Virus record (IMG/VR): IMGVR_UViG_3300010354_000262 | Location: 1 to 35,481 of that record | Strand: one strand, 5' to 3' | Origin: a virus | Length of the DNA stretch: 35,481 nt | Part shown: positions 21,701 to 27,531 of the stretch, one piece after another | Layout: each line of letters starts with the position of its first letter | Position numbering within the stretch: position 1 is the stretch's first letter | Notes under the pieces: model-generated | Seen by the model: only the letters and a program-made list of their open reading frames with translations | Database searches by the model: none | Told to the model about the DNA's origin: nothing | Position numbers and translations under genes: made by a program

Positions 21701-22965
21701 GTGTAGTAACAGAAGGAGAATCAGTAACTTTTTATATCACCGGTACCAATGTAAACTTTGGTAGCGACGGTAGAGTATTTAGAATATTAGGAGCAGGAAC
21801 TAATATTACATCTGAAGATTTTGTTGCAGGAGTTTTAACGTCAAGCGAAGTCGTTCTATACAGCCAAGACGAGTTTCCATTAATTGTTCCTGTAGAAATC
21901 GCTCAAGATTTCTTAACTGAAGGTCCAGAAAGCTTTGAAGCAAGATTAGAAACATGGTTAAATTATTTAGAAACTGGCACCTCAACATATGTAGCAACTA
22001 CAGTTACTATTTTAGATAGCGTAATTACACCAACATATGAATTAATTGCTCCTTCGATAATAAATGAAGGATTTTTATCAACAATTACATTAGTGACTAC
22101 TAATTTAGCAGTTGGTCAGTTAGTTCCATATGCAATATCAACAGTTTCTGGACAAATTTTATTTACTGAACTTACTACTTCAAGTTATACAGGATCGTTT
22201 GTACTGTTAAGTGGCAGTGGAAGTTATGCTGGAAAACAGATTTCGACAGTTACATTCTCTGCAACAGTCGGTGATTCATACGAACCTAATGATGTATTTA
22301 GATTTAGTTTAACAAATGCTATAAGTCAGATAGGTATGGTTTCAGGACAGACTTACATTGATATAGAAATAGTTGACCAAGTAGTTTCTAATTTTGGACA
22401 ATCACCTTCTACAATCTTTAATAAAACTGCTAATGGTGCTTTAGCTTATTCTAAGATTAGAATTAGAACTACAGGAACAATAAGTTTAGAAATAGATACG
22501 TCTGGAGATTCAGTTTATCCATCTGCAATAAATGTATCACCAGCAAATCAAGTCTGGGCAAATAATACTGCTTCAATAAGTTACAGTAATTACTATGTGA
22601 GGGCAATATTAGATCCGTATGATACTTGGGTAAATGATGTTCAATTCAGTGGTCCTGGGTTTGGTTCAACAATAGATACTAACTATTTTGTAACCAATGG
22701 ATATGCTCCTGTTGTTGGAAGTTGGGAGTATATAAATAATTCCGATGTTGCAGATGGGTGGTTTGGTAGAGCGGTCTATAATAGCGGAGAAAGTTATGCT
22801 TCTTACTATTTGACCATTCAAATAGGTGATTCTAGCCAAAATATCATAGCATCCGGAACTTATAATGTTTCATTAAATTCCCAACAATCTGCATCTGCTC
22901 CATTACCACCCGGTGGTTTTATAACTAATTCAGAAAGCAGTACAGATTTTAGAGACTTACTATAA
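9703..22965 (+). CDS. Giant gp7-like baseplate wedge/virion structural protein
   Basis: This 4,420-residue protein (roughly 490 kDa) occupies the place of T4 gp7 (1,032 aa), straight after gp6. Its N-terminus has the pattern of giant wedge proteins of marine T4-like phages: FLPNYYQTDKNKKFLSSTID, QLEPALVFKT and IDWDKLVNYDQYYWLPQGP. Visible parts in order: N-terminal region (1 to about 1970); seven FG-GAP-like propeller repeats (about 1978-2545) with a DUF4214-like module inserted near 2196-2280; a conserved region with GELWWDLSTAKYVWYEQGN and KLFPGANIDVYEWV (about 2610-2690); three G-x-[GD]-Y-x-x-[PR]-P-x-V segments at 2939, 3371 and 3416; two copies of a 68-residue module (2990-3057, 3619-3686); three Calx-beta-like domains (about 3868-4228); and a beta-rich C-terminus. 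There is no signal peptide or membrane segment. It likely bridges the wedge core to peripheral fibres. Its stop overlaps the next start (TAATG), so translation is probably coupled. Confidence 0.8.
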   Translation: MANNKKSSQFLPNYYQTDKNKKFLSSTIDEFFKSPDLQRIDGYIGQKAVLNYDPSIDVYINETTQSRQNYQLEPALVFKTAEGEIENVIFYEDIINKIKTSGGYNQNIDKIFNSKIYPFAPPIDWDKLVNYDQYYWLPQGPEPIFISTTTIGNLIGQPSFIMTNTYSLSNGMKLIFDKDLSTGTTYIFSNTEYIVEGVGNSITLIDFSKLEPNLNLCSVTNETFDNTPFDYFGFDSDGATPSIPDYITINKASKDLNPWTRYNRWFHKSIVTTTAVINNLELTLETFTRALRPIVEFQPSIQLYNFGTTAIGSVDLIDDSTVDPTSLNGLVGYYIDEILLEDGYKVIFNNNSNLVDRKKIYKVTFSTVTNLISLIEDVIVVDNLDSISVIYGKKYQGQSFHYDENSLTWIQSQSHDIHNQAPVFDAFDANGIRVNDLFDENNFSGTKIFGYDIGTGVNDTVLGFPISYNQNLIGIGSFNFRNYFSTDTFNYVINNVSNSTNLNSYFFKSNSTATSTLQNIFNQSVNNTIPIIQNFEISTSTSTLVIDCIDVPISSVGLDIKTFINNKYRQIGYLVNSTSSVITNNENFNTDDFVTVKVYSTQTSNSNGYYETVPSLSSNPLNETISTMTYSQLLDYVGSMVPSIGLFKGEYPGESNLRDLDNISSYGKTLISNENLISFVKLFLGHEDYNVITAMQWVSEQYNSFKQNFLRIAAEYNNNNDPVAAVDSILEELFKNKLLDEPFYSSDMIGFGDSKQIQSFSIETTSTVELPIANNFDLSRLSFESCLIYRNDEQLINEVDYTFNYDQATVSFVEQLDAGDTVDIHYYNSTLGSYIPPTPTKHGLYFKYVPELFTDNRYVDQPVDMIRGHDGSLIKAFGDYRDDIILELEKRIYNNIKTNYNKEIFNIWNKIPGGFRNNKYSKQEFEKILEKDFTYWVTKNGVNFTENTTSDYDVEKSRNYIDAVDKVRGNVLNGSYRSIFRFLYDTDRAETHPWECLGFTYKPSWWEARYGTVYNFFNNLLWNEVLSGIIADPDNPTIDFDFFRSGALVPATQFSELAPVDYVCYVFETDNNTQSEWEFGDFGPAEVAWRNSSYYPFSLQAALILLHPNEYLSKQFDLSRVSKNINGQIIWTEDNSYLSPKKLLIQGLNIDQISGFGNFLLEYGSFKSKNYKEIFAQRLANLDVNLAYKVGGFTTQDKIQIKINAVDPESTSPGLVLPKEDFSIKLNVSDSAEVLDISGVIVQKVGDKKYSVKGYSRKNLSFQIYKPIINKNSLSVQIGGIPEKYVEWKPYFGEEIVGFSKTDLATANSYSQKFYKQGQIVRYDNEYYRVKVSHNASKEFNKDFYQKLSKLPYTGGVKVLTSSQFENIVTTVPYGTVFTSVQDVYSFLIGYGNYLEKQGFIFDYYQNDLGSILDWSYSAKEFLFWTTQNWANGNLITLSPFVEYLKFSRQNYIVDDIFAKKYEYSLQTADGISFNKENVDVSRDENEFVLKTVNTEDGIFFAQLNLIQKEHIFVFNNTTIFNDTIFDRPSGYRQKRMKLSGFRTSNWNGDLSSPGFLFYKNDYSEWEPYETYSIGDIVRYNTKFYQSNQNNLGTESFDFAQWSLLNSRYNDALLPNFDYKITQFEDFYSNDIDNFDISQQQLSQHLIGYTPRRYLSKIITDPIAQYKFYQGFIREKGTKKVLSNIIKTTQDRTNNSIELLEEWAFRVGEYGGFPTFKELEFILDEGRSLENPYLVKITDSILDDSKSLIHYTSSTDILIKPNDFDINNVFYTSTGTFEKNSLKMLNAGYVRFDDVTTTAYDKNSVLDIANNSLIQNGNTIWVGFLENGDWTVYRYQKQRAKITGVYVSSPGATLTFVCNTHHYIEVGDIISVVNFNQQVNGVYKVIDIPNLSQFTVASTIAGISNEPLLSFGSLFKFENTRFNSFASWSLTKDQFNLGIGSKVWIDKDDTDKWGVYEKIDNFNTAEEYKISNFPIGQEFGNKIFANSATDVVLVGAPNFNFPTSLTFGKVRYYKQVKSKLQTLFDIDLNYNNNYAANTATDFGYSLNYDIGKELIIIGAPNATYVRATTSTSTLICISSSTFIPYRPFINEGLVKIATKNSRSNGETTKVVIAQPYSGTTSTIENSRFGHSLYINQVSISNTTTLLVGAPGNDAFVGTGTVFAYKINLLDVNQLNFDLDSFVNTYRGTYTFTDYKNKTLTILPYYVTNNLYVVNSVNRYGLFRDPDNAGLAYWVEAGLVTGIDGQTEVANTAFFNAIDADTSTFDYDRSFTNNKLYQKQGTIDLRSFFTSTIKVLSTTSVTLNQGSKWGYAISGDKEGNNIAVTAPSYFSSGSKGLVQIFNKNLQWKQTIESPLNNNDEFGYSVKISSTGKFLFVGSNRSLASLETYGKVVVYLQNSSGYYELNQIIENPVFNSDLKFGQSIDISDDENLLVISSLGTNKSEEVKFYQSTVSKKGETTFDKGQTRFVTVVPNSGSVYTYQKFGDKFVQSVELIPADLQINGKYGHSVVVTDKDIFVGAPSYPLIPSTEDLSLLYKFSIKDLTKQVWNKLRYQEDLIDIEKFRRISLIDNSSDTLIDYLDVFDPLKGRIPGIADQEIKYKSVADPAIYSIGSVGTVNDSTKNWLDDHIGELWWDLSTAKYVWYEQGNEIYKKNNWGKLFPGANIDVYEWVRSTLTPSEWAAKADTSEGLSNGISGQPKYVDNSIISVKQVLNTVTGSFENVYFFWVKNKTIVPDIENRRISALEVSRLIADPVAYGQKICEIIGNNSLALANVQNYLVGKNISLNLVYDEINNPIPLHTEWQLVREGDTSSKIPKLVEQKIIDSLIGLDKLGNEVPDTNLTYRNRYGISIRPRQTIFKDRFNAVRNLITFANNILLENRIYGIVDFENLNAQEPVPVESDREYDYIVDDRDILELIDTTNFKQAKISCNITNGIITKINILDPGFGYQFPPKVTITPASDTTLETFIDSNGRVIRVEIIQSAETYVRKILFPDDWTTYSASQKINWYNINNVTPTELRTLFFVDENTLMYMALNGYKYSKEILTGTPSKSASVVGIYDATPPRLEVRPHAVLVRVDNLSNNRWSLNSFDYDNKLWIKSRTQLYNTPLFWDYVDYKSSTFNQYKAFSAIIPNLYEISNVENIVEGDYVKVINLGNGRQGILEKVRSGEIGTFSEDWNIVFNELATIQFKESLWNLPNTNFGFDKSSIDETLYDQLPNIELKYILEALKNQIFINDLKVYWNLFCFGAVKYAFTEQKFLDWAFKTSFVVVKSRTNNLERPSAYRLDNSQYYEDFVKEVKPYRTKIRNFVGVNSYTENAGVFTTDFDVPATFDETLQLFLGAVSFANAVNSPLFVNEPYKSWRDNRLFYVKEILIADGGTGYISPPQVQINGGLYNNSAPSDKAIAKAYIRNGSVYKVDVIYGGKDYQVRPRVEFSGGSFTRKAKASAIIANDTTRRNIVGIKFDRYSSEPDILNYEVDYTFPDPCDGSTLEFTLPFRADTNKQYIFPTLDKKLVLSTDYRIDELTEKVDGFTTIYSIFKFVNYVPKNGQILRVVYRKHVSLYNAIDRVNQYYTPTDEMVGKSLPLLMTGLEYPFTKLEGLKFDYSTPLLNTGTNIIRNIPVFPVDWGTYSASQKINWFNINNVTPTELRTVFLIDENTLLYMALNGYKYSEEVLTGKTSSSFSVVGVYDNGGGWNDFVGDYSKKKLISPATTSSTTLYLNNVSGLKVGQHINFLNTASQKFRTGTVITSILTGSNSITISSPSYYLIKSFASATTIGTYIQFDTYENFNGEIKEGDNLYISGITTGGYDGYYTVLELNGNNSFITTAHSTLSSTSTSWTTATVRVLSILSDIEVQNNVIGEYNFYLGPCTFPEWTISARSPSVMEGYTATFFIDALDYSQVDFSKARTFGYFLSGSNITSGDFTPSQLSATVTTSSLSLPYTFTITIADDAVSENTETLTVSLFTFDTASPGTSPFSTVSNTTIKLRDRPPGPESFYISASSSVVTEGESVTFYITGTNVNFGSDGRVFRILGAGTNITSEDFVAGVLTSSEVVLYSQDEFPLIVPVEIAQDFLTEGPESFEARLETWLNYLETGTSTYVATTVTILDSVITPTYELIAPSIINEGFLSTITLVTTNLAVGQLVPYAISTVSGQILFTELTTSSYTGSFVLLSGSGSYAGKQISTVTFSATVGDSYEPNDVFRFSLTNAISQIGMVSGQTYIDIEIVDQVVSNFGQSPSTIFNKTANGALAYSKIRIRTTGTISLEIDTSGDSVYPSAINVSPANQVWANNTASISYSNYYVRAILDPYDTWVNDVQFSGPGFGSTIDTNYFVTNGYAPVVGSWEYINNSDVADGWFGRAVYNSGESYASYYLTIQIGDSSQNIIASGTYNVSLNSQQSASAPLPPGGFITNSESSTDFRDLL
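15634..17330 (+). other. FG-GAP-like seven-repeat beta-propeller region in the gp7-like protein
   Basis: Seven successive segments share an F/W/Y-G-x-x-[IVL] start and most have a V-G-A-P-like turn: EFGNKIFANSATDVVLVGAP, DFGYSLNYDIGKELIIIGAP, RFGHSLYI...LLVGAPGND, KWGYAISGDKEGNNIAVTAP, EFGYSVKISSTGKFLFVGS, KFGQSIDISDDENLLVISS and KYGHSVVVTDKDIFVGAP. Most continue into a strand such as GKVRYYKQ or GTVFAYK. This is the pattern of integrin-alpha/FG-GAP propeller blades, and seven is the usual blade count. It spans about residues 1978-2545; a different module interrupts it between repeats 3 and 4. Confidence 0.65.
16288..16542 (+). other. DUF4214-like module inserted in the propeller
   Basis: Residues about 2196-2280 contain RYGLFRDPDNAGLAYWVEAG (starting at residue 2218), close to the DUF4214 pattern, followed by a helical segment ending NKLYQK. 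It aligns with gp6 residues 632-706 (ILP-x-Y, RYGL-x-RDPD-x-x-GL, NK-[IL]-Y). It lies between propeller repeats 3 and 4, as a loop insertion would. Confidence 0.55.
18670..18873 (+). repeat. 68-residue coding module, copy 1
   Basis: Residues 2990-3057 of the gp7-like protein. Key residues are DW-x-TYSASQKINW[YF]NINNVTP-x-ELR, then DENTL-x-YMALNGYKY. Copy 2 lies at 20557-20760. By hand count the two share 175 of 204 bases and 54 of 68 residues, far more than the surrounding sequence. No function is assigned. Confidence 0.85.
20557..20760 (+). repeat. 68-residue coding module, copy 2
   Basis: Residues 3619-3686 of the gp7-like protein, in the same frame and orientation as copy 1 and 1,887 bases downstream. 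The central part (TYSASQKINW and NVTPTELRT) is almost unchanged, while both edges and the last 12 residues have diverged. It is followed by a Gly-rich break (NGGGWND). Confidence 0.85.
21304..22386 (+). other. Three Calx-beta-like domains near the gp7-like C-terminus
   Basis: Three units of about 115-120 residues begin with a strand followed by an acidic/Gly turn: ARSPSVMEGYTATFFI (about residue 3868), ASSSVVTEGESVTFYI (about 3990) and APSIINEGFLSTITLV (about 4110). The first two continue with ITSGDFTP / ITSEDFVAG and with ENTETLTVSLF / EGPESFEARLE, which are typical of Calx-beta folds; the third is more divergent. Such domains often act as spacers or calcium-linked adhesion modules. Confidence 0.6.
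22731..22738 (+). promoter_or_regulatory. Intragenic TATAAATA (exact T4 late consensus)
   Basis: TATAAATA lies inside the gp7-like gene, 227 bases before the start of the 970-aa gene. It matches the T4 late promoter consensus exactly and could allow extra transcription of the downstream fibre genes. In such AT-rich coding sequence a chance match is quite possible. Confidence 0.25.
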
Positions 22966-25877
22966 TGAAAATTTTAGATCAGATAGCCAACTCAGGAACA
23001 GCAATTTTAATTACTGATAATCCTATTTCTGAAATTTATAAGTATGATATTAAGGTAAATGGCGTTAGTATTTCTACTGCTACCATTCCTGGAGTTTATT
23101 ATAATGTACTATCTGACACTGTAATTTCTGGTAGAGCATTAATTAAAATTTTTAATTTAACAACAAATACCTGCTATCTTTTTTCAGCTACAACATTTAC
23201 AAATCCGGGAATTGAATTTTGGTCTGATAATTTTGATGCGGCAGCGTTAGATACATCTTATAAAGGTGGCACATGGAGTAATGGAGTTATTTCAGATGCT
23301 CTAGGAGTTAATCCTCAAGATCTAATAATCGATGGGGATAGTTTCATGAGTCCTAGTGTAAGTTTTGCTCCAGAAGAATTGGTTCCAGGCCACACTGCTG
23401 ATAGTCTGGGTATAAATGTATATACTAAAGGTCCAGATTCATATGCTACAGTCATAAGCGGTTCTTTTGATGTTGTTGCTAATCAAACTACTACGTTTGC
23501 AATTTCTATATTTCCTGATAATTTTTCTGGAATTAAAGTTTATTATAACAATACAATTTTTGATAGATCTACAGTTACGAATTTTTCTACCAGCAACCAA
23601 TTTTTTATAGATGGAAGATATTTAATATTACCTCCTCAAACTACCTCAGGAAGGGCAGGGTATACATTTGTAAGAATTGGAGGTATTGGTCTAATTGATT
23701 ACATTTCTACTGATGTCCCTGTTGAAAAATTGTTAACTACTTCTACTGCTATTGTTGAAAGCCTTATTTCTTATGATGATGCAGAATATGTTTATGTAAT
23801 GGTAAACGGGAAAGAAATTGGGTCAACTGTTTCGTCTGGCGTTTACTATGCTTTAAAAGCCAATTCATATGATAGTTACAGGGCCAGTGTTGAAGTATAT
23901 AATTTAAACACAGTAACAACAACTGTTAATACAATAGAGGCTTGGTTTTTTAACACTCCTTATGTTAAATTTAATAAAATGAATGAGGAAGTGTTTCAAA
24001 TTACTTCAGTTACAACAAATAAAATATTAGCGTATCCTCCAGGAAGTTGGGAACCATACAGTGATAAGATTATTGTAGAAATTAGTAATTCTGCTTCTAG
24101 CACAGAAAGAAAACGACTTATCCCTCCATATACAAGCAATTATTTCAAATTTAACGATAATCGAATTTATGACATTGACAACAGAATAGATAATGGAATT
24201 CCCTTAAATTACCTTTCGACTGTTACTGCTGCTGATATCTTTGTATATGCTAATGGTGTTAGAATTAGACCAGGTTATGATTTTAATTTTGATTTGCCGA
24301 ATAAAAAAATAGAGTTAGTTCCTAATTTATATCCGGATGGAACATATATTTCTATTGTAGCATTAGGCGGGTCTGAGTATGATTATATAGTCAGCGGGGA
24401 TATCCTACAATTTAGGTCGTCAAAATCAGATAATAATGTAAAAGTAACTTCTTTTACTAACCATGATCAATTATTCATTAATAATGAAGTGTTTGATATT
24501 AATCCACTTAATTTATATCAATTAGAGTATCCTGCACAAGATGAGAATTATGTTTGGGTTTATCTAGACGGATATCCGTTAATTCATAGACAAGATTTTG
24601 AAATTTTATCTGATAGACGGACTTTACAAATTGCTAATGATATTGTAACTCCTTCTTCAACTAAGATTATGGTAACATCTATAAAAAATCCAGAGTATCT
24701 CAATAAGGTATACGGATATAGAATTTTTAAAGATTTTTTTGGAAGAGATCAATTCAAACGTTTATCAGCTCATCATACAACATTTTTAGTTGAAAATTTA
24801 AAATTTTATGATACTAAAGCTAAGGTATTTGATTCTACAGTTTTAAGTCCTACTATTCCTTCTAGAAATGTTCCTGGTGTTGTCCTTATTGATAGAGAAA
24901 GAATAGAATTCTTTAATCAAGATTTTGATCAATTACAGGAATTAAGAAGAGGCACCCTTGGTACTAGCCCATCTTTTTATATTGATGAAGGCGGTAAGGT
25001 CATCGATCAAGGGATTTATCAAACAATACCATATTACGAAACTGAGTATTATCACACTACAATTACAACTACAGCATCAACCTATACAATACCTTTTTTT
25101 GATAGTAACGATACTTCTACATCTTATCTACTTTCTAATGTTAAGAATGGAATCACTCTTAATACATCTACATTGATTAGTCCTAGTGATCAAATTTTGG
25201 TCTATTTTGGAGGATATCAACTTAATAAGAGTAGTTACGTAAAATATTATGAGAAAATTAACGATGTTATTACTATACCTGCTGAATTTAATGTACAGGT
25301 AATTAATACTTCATATTCAACTTCTACTGTTTCTACAGTAACGTCTACGAATTTTTATGGATTATTACCTGATGAAAATTTTAAATTAATTATATCTGTA
25401 TTAACTGCAACTAGTACAATAACAAATTATTCTACTGCTACAATAATTCAAAATTCTACTACAACTATTTCAACGGGAACTGTAGGTGATTCATTACTAA
25501 CTTATTCAGTAACGTATTCATATAACACCGGTACATACATAAGCATTGAAAATTTACCCGGATCTATTGTTTCCACAGTTACTATTAGTCTTGTATACCA
25601 GCATGTGACATTAAATATACGAGATAGGTTAGAACCTGGAATACAGCTACATCTAACCAAAAAAGAGGGAGCAGTTTGGACAAATAACGAATCGTTGTTA
25701 ACAAGTAATGATGATAGATCAACATTTATTAGAGAAGAAGAAGCAGACTTGCCTGATGTTTATTTTTACGGTGGTGATCCTAGATTGCTAGATTCTAACA
25801 ATGTTCCGTTAACGTTAGATGAAACAGACGATTTATATACAGATTTAGGATTATCATTGATACTAACAAGGTTTTAA
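22965..25877 (+). CDS. 970-aa baseplate/tail structural protein, beta-rich
   Basis: I do not recognise a named family with certainty. The protein is Asn/Ser/Thr-rich, beta-rich, and has no signal peptide or catalytic motif. The N-terminal part carries a divergent internal repeat: YKYDIKVNGVSIS...GVYYNVL (residues about 24-70) and YVYVMVNGKEIG...GVYYALK (about 272-320), each leading into an F/Y-N-L-x-T strand. The middle has Y-V-x-V-Y-x-D/N-G strands (IFVYANGVRIRPGYDFNFD, YVWVYLDGYPLIHRQDFEIL), like modules in giant wedge proteins. Residues about 690-880 are very Thr/Ser-rich. The start overlaps the gp7-like stop by one base (TAATG), suggesting coupled translation and joint assembly. It may hold the place of T4 gp8 or another peripheral wedge protein; that is inference from position. 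Confidence 0.6.
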   Translation: MKILDQIANSGTAILITDNPISEIYKYDIKVNGVSISTATIPGVYYNVLSDTVISGRALIKIFNLTTNTCYLFSATTFTNPGIEFWSDNFDAAALDTSYKGGTWSNGVISDALGVNPQDLIIDGDSFMSPSVSFAPEELVPGHTADSLGINVYTKGPDSYATVISGSFDVVANQTTTFAISIFPDNFSGIKVYYNNTIFDRSTVTNFSTSNQFFIDGRYLILPPQTTSGRAGYTFVRIGGIGLIDYISTDVPVEKLLTTSTAIVESLISYDDAEYVYVMVNGKEIGSTVSSGVYYALKANSYDSYRASVEVYNLNTVTTTVNTIEAWFFNTPYVKFNKMNEEVFQITSVTTNKILAYPPGSWEPYSDKIIVEISNSASSTERKRLIPPYTSNYFKFNDNRIYDIDNRIDNGIPLNYLSTVTAADIFVYANGVRIRPGYDFNFDLPNKKIELVPNLYPDGTYISIVALGGSEYDYIVSGDILQFRSSKSDNNVKVTSFTNHDQLFINNEVFDINPLNLYQLEYPAQDENYVWVYLDGYPLIHRQDFEILSDRRTLQIANDIVTPSSTKIMVTSIKNPEYLNKVYGYRIFKDFFGRDQFKRLSAHHTTFLVENLKFYDTKAKVFDSTVLSPTIPSRNVPGVVLIDRERIEFFNQDFDQLQELRRGTLGTSPSFYIDEGGKVIDQGIYQTIPYYETEYYHTTITTTASTYTIPFFDSNDTSTSYLLSNVKNGITLNTSTLISPSDQILVYFGGYQLNKSSYVKYYEKINDVITIPAEFNVQVINTSYSTSTVSTVTSTNFYGLLPDENFKLIISVLTATSTITNYSTATIIQNSTTTISTGTVGDSLLTYSVTYSYNTGTYISIENLPGSIVSTVTISLVYQHVTLNIRDRLEPGIQLHLTKKEGAVWTNNESLLTSNDDRSTFIREEEADLPDVYFYGGDPRLLDSNNVPLTLDETDDLYTDLGLSLILTRF

Positions 25878-25880
25878 AAA

Positions 25881-27488
25881 ATGACAAAAGTAACTGATTT
25901 ACCTAGTGCTACACTTGATATTAATAACACAACTGCTACAAATGAACTTAGATTCATTGTAACTGAAAATAAACTAACAAGAAGGCTTAGTTTTCCAAAT
26001 CTCTTAACGGCTCTTCAAACAAGTTTTTACGGAGCTGGTCAAACTCTTACTCCTATAAGCGATGTTAGATTTGCTACCGTATCTGCTTTTTTAGGTTCTT
26101 ACACAAATGTTCAAGTTAGGAATAATTTATCGGTTGGTAGCCCAGTTGATTTAGATTTTGATGATGGAGATATAAAACTTACTAATGAAAATGCTCCTAA
26201 AAATACAACTTTATTGATAAGAGGGTATACATTTAATTATGTTTCTACAGGTCAACAACACCCTGTATTATTAGGAGAATTAGCAGAAAACACCGACGAA
26301 TTACCTAACGCTGTTTTAAATGGGAAAAATATTTTTACCGTTGGAGCTGGAGGTTATTCTGGAAGAAATTGGACAGATGCTAGAAATCAATTTGCGGGAA
26401 GGATAACATTCTATGCTACTGAAAATTGGAATGATACAATTACAACTACTACTAATGTTGGAACTGGATTTTATATAGCAACTCATCCTAACGGAGTTAT
26501 TTTAGATAGAAATCAAAATTATAAGCAAATTCATATTCATCAGTCTTGGGAAACAGAAGGCCAGTTTCCTGTTCCTAATATAACAATCGGATCGGGAATA
26601 GAAGGATACAAGACTTTAATTAGAGCCAATGGCACTACATTTACACACGAAGGATCTACTAAACTTAAATTTCTAAACACAAGATTTACAATTGATGGCG
26701 TTGTCCCTGAAGATACTAGCCCAGATAATGTAAGCCTATTAGATTCTAATAGTATAACTTTTATAGGTAGTAGAAGAAGTGCTACATCGTTGCGTAGAAA
26801 TGCTGTAAAATTAAATGACACTATTGGAAAATTACAATTTAGAGGTATGAATGCTAATACTGCCTCTATCTCAAATACAGGAACAATTGCAGGTGAAGTT
26901 AAGTTATTAGCGGTAGAAGATTACACATCTACCGCTACAGGTTCAAGGTTTGTAATTAGTACAATTAATTCGGGAACGGTTATTTCTTCTAATAGATTAA
27001 ATCTAACAAATAAATTACATATCTATTCTAGTGATAAGCATACATTTACTGATAGTCAAGGAAATACTATCGGAGTTATTTCAACAGGAACAGACACATC
27101 CTTTTTATCATCAAGGATAAATTTAACTACTTCTACAATCGATATTGTTTCTGGGGATACATCAACTGTTGTTCTTTCAGCGTATAAGACCTATGTCCTT
27201 TCGAAAGTGGTTACAAATGTAGCTGCCTGGGTAAGGATTTATACAGATTCAGCTAGTCAACTTGCTGATTTTTCTAGACCCTACGGAACCACAGTTACTA
27301 CAGGGATCAATTTAATTACTGAAGTTGTTACAACATCCGGTAGTCTATCTAAAGTTATAGCACCTGGAATTATTGGATTTAATAATGATTCTCCTGCTGC
27401 AAACATAGTTTATCTAACTTTAACAAACAACTCATCTACAAATGCTGCTGTAACTGCTAGTTTATCGGTGTTAAAACTTGAAATATAG
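25881..27488 (+). CDS. Tail fibre-like structural protein (535 aa)
   Basis: The N-terminus (MTKVTDLPSATLDINN, then RRLSFPNLLTALQTSF) resembles the attachment ends of fibre proteins in marine T4-like phages. The middle is a beta-rich shaft with repeated short strands (GRITFYATENWND near residue 170, KLQFRGMNANTASISNTGTI near 315). The last 110 residues contain AWVRIYTDSASQLADFSRP, then a region ending in APGIIGFNNDSP and a final strand SLSVLKLEI; I recall similar C-terminal domains in cyanophage fibre proteins. The likely role is a trimeric fibre or fibre connector on the baseplate. It starts three bases after the previous gene and ends with TAG, followed by a 43-base gap holding a putative late promoter. 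Confidence 0.65.
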   Translation: MTKVTDLPSATLDINNTTATNELRFIVTENKLTRRLSFPNLLTALQTSFYGAGQTLTPISDVRFATVSAFLGSYTNVQVRNNLSVGSPVDLDFDDGDIKLTNENAPKNTTLLIRGYTFNYVSTGQQHPVLLGELAENTDELPNAVLNGKNIFTVGAGGYSGRNWTDARNQFAGRITFYATENWNDTITTTTNVGTGFYIATHPNGVILDRNQNYKQIHIHQSWETEGQFPVPNITIGSGIEGYKTLIRANGTTFTHEGSTKLKFLNTRFTIDGVVPEDTSPDNVSLLDSNSITFIGSRRSATSLRRNAVKLNDTIGKLQFRGMNANTASISNTGTIAGEVKLLAVEDYTSTATGSRFVISTINSGTVISSNRLNLTNKLHIYSSDKHTFTDSQGNTIGVISTGTDTSFLSSRINLTTSTIDIVSGDTSTVVLSAYKTYVLSKVVTNVAAWVRIYTDSASQLADFSRPYGTTVTTGINLITEVVTTSGSLSKVIAPGIIGFNNDSPAANIVYLTLTNNSSTNAAVTASLSVLKLEI

Positions 27489-27504
27489 CAATGGTTAAAA
27501 TCAG

Positions 27505-27512
27505 GATAAATA
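27505..27512 (+). promoter_or_regulatory. Putative late promoter GATAAATA before the 203-aa gene
   Basis: GATAAATA fits the marine T4-like late motif NATAAATA. It lies in the 43-base gap after the 535-aa fibre gene and ends 19 bases before the next ATG, almost the same spacing as the motif before gp6 (21 bases). It could drive the last four genes of the tail module separately. Confidence 0.55.
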
Positions 27513-27531
27513 TCGTATTGGATAATAAAAA

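Noticed and set aside
9916-21997. Several open frames of 60-80 codons on the minus strand opposite the gp7-like gene
   Set aside because: They are scattered, lack ribosome binding sites, and have the composition of antisense AT-rich coding sequence.
22963-22967. TAATG junction as a sign that the 970-aa gene is a broken-off part of the gp7-like gene
   Set aside because: The downstream gene has its own ATG and a new domain start, and stop-start overlap is normal for tightly packed phage genes; no frameshift signal is seen.
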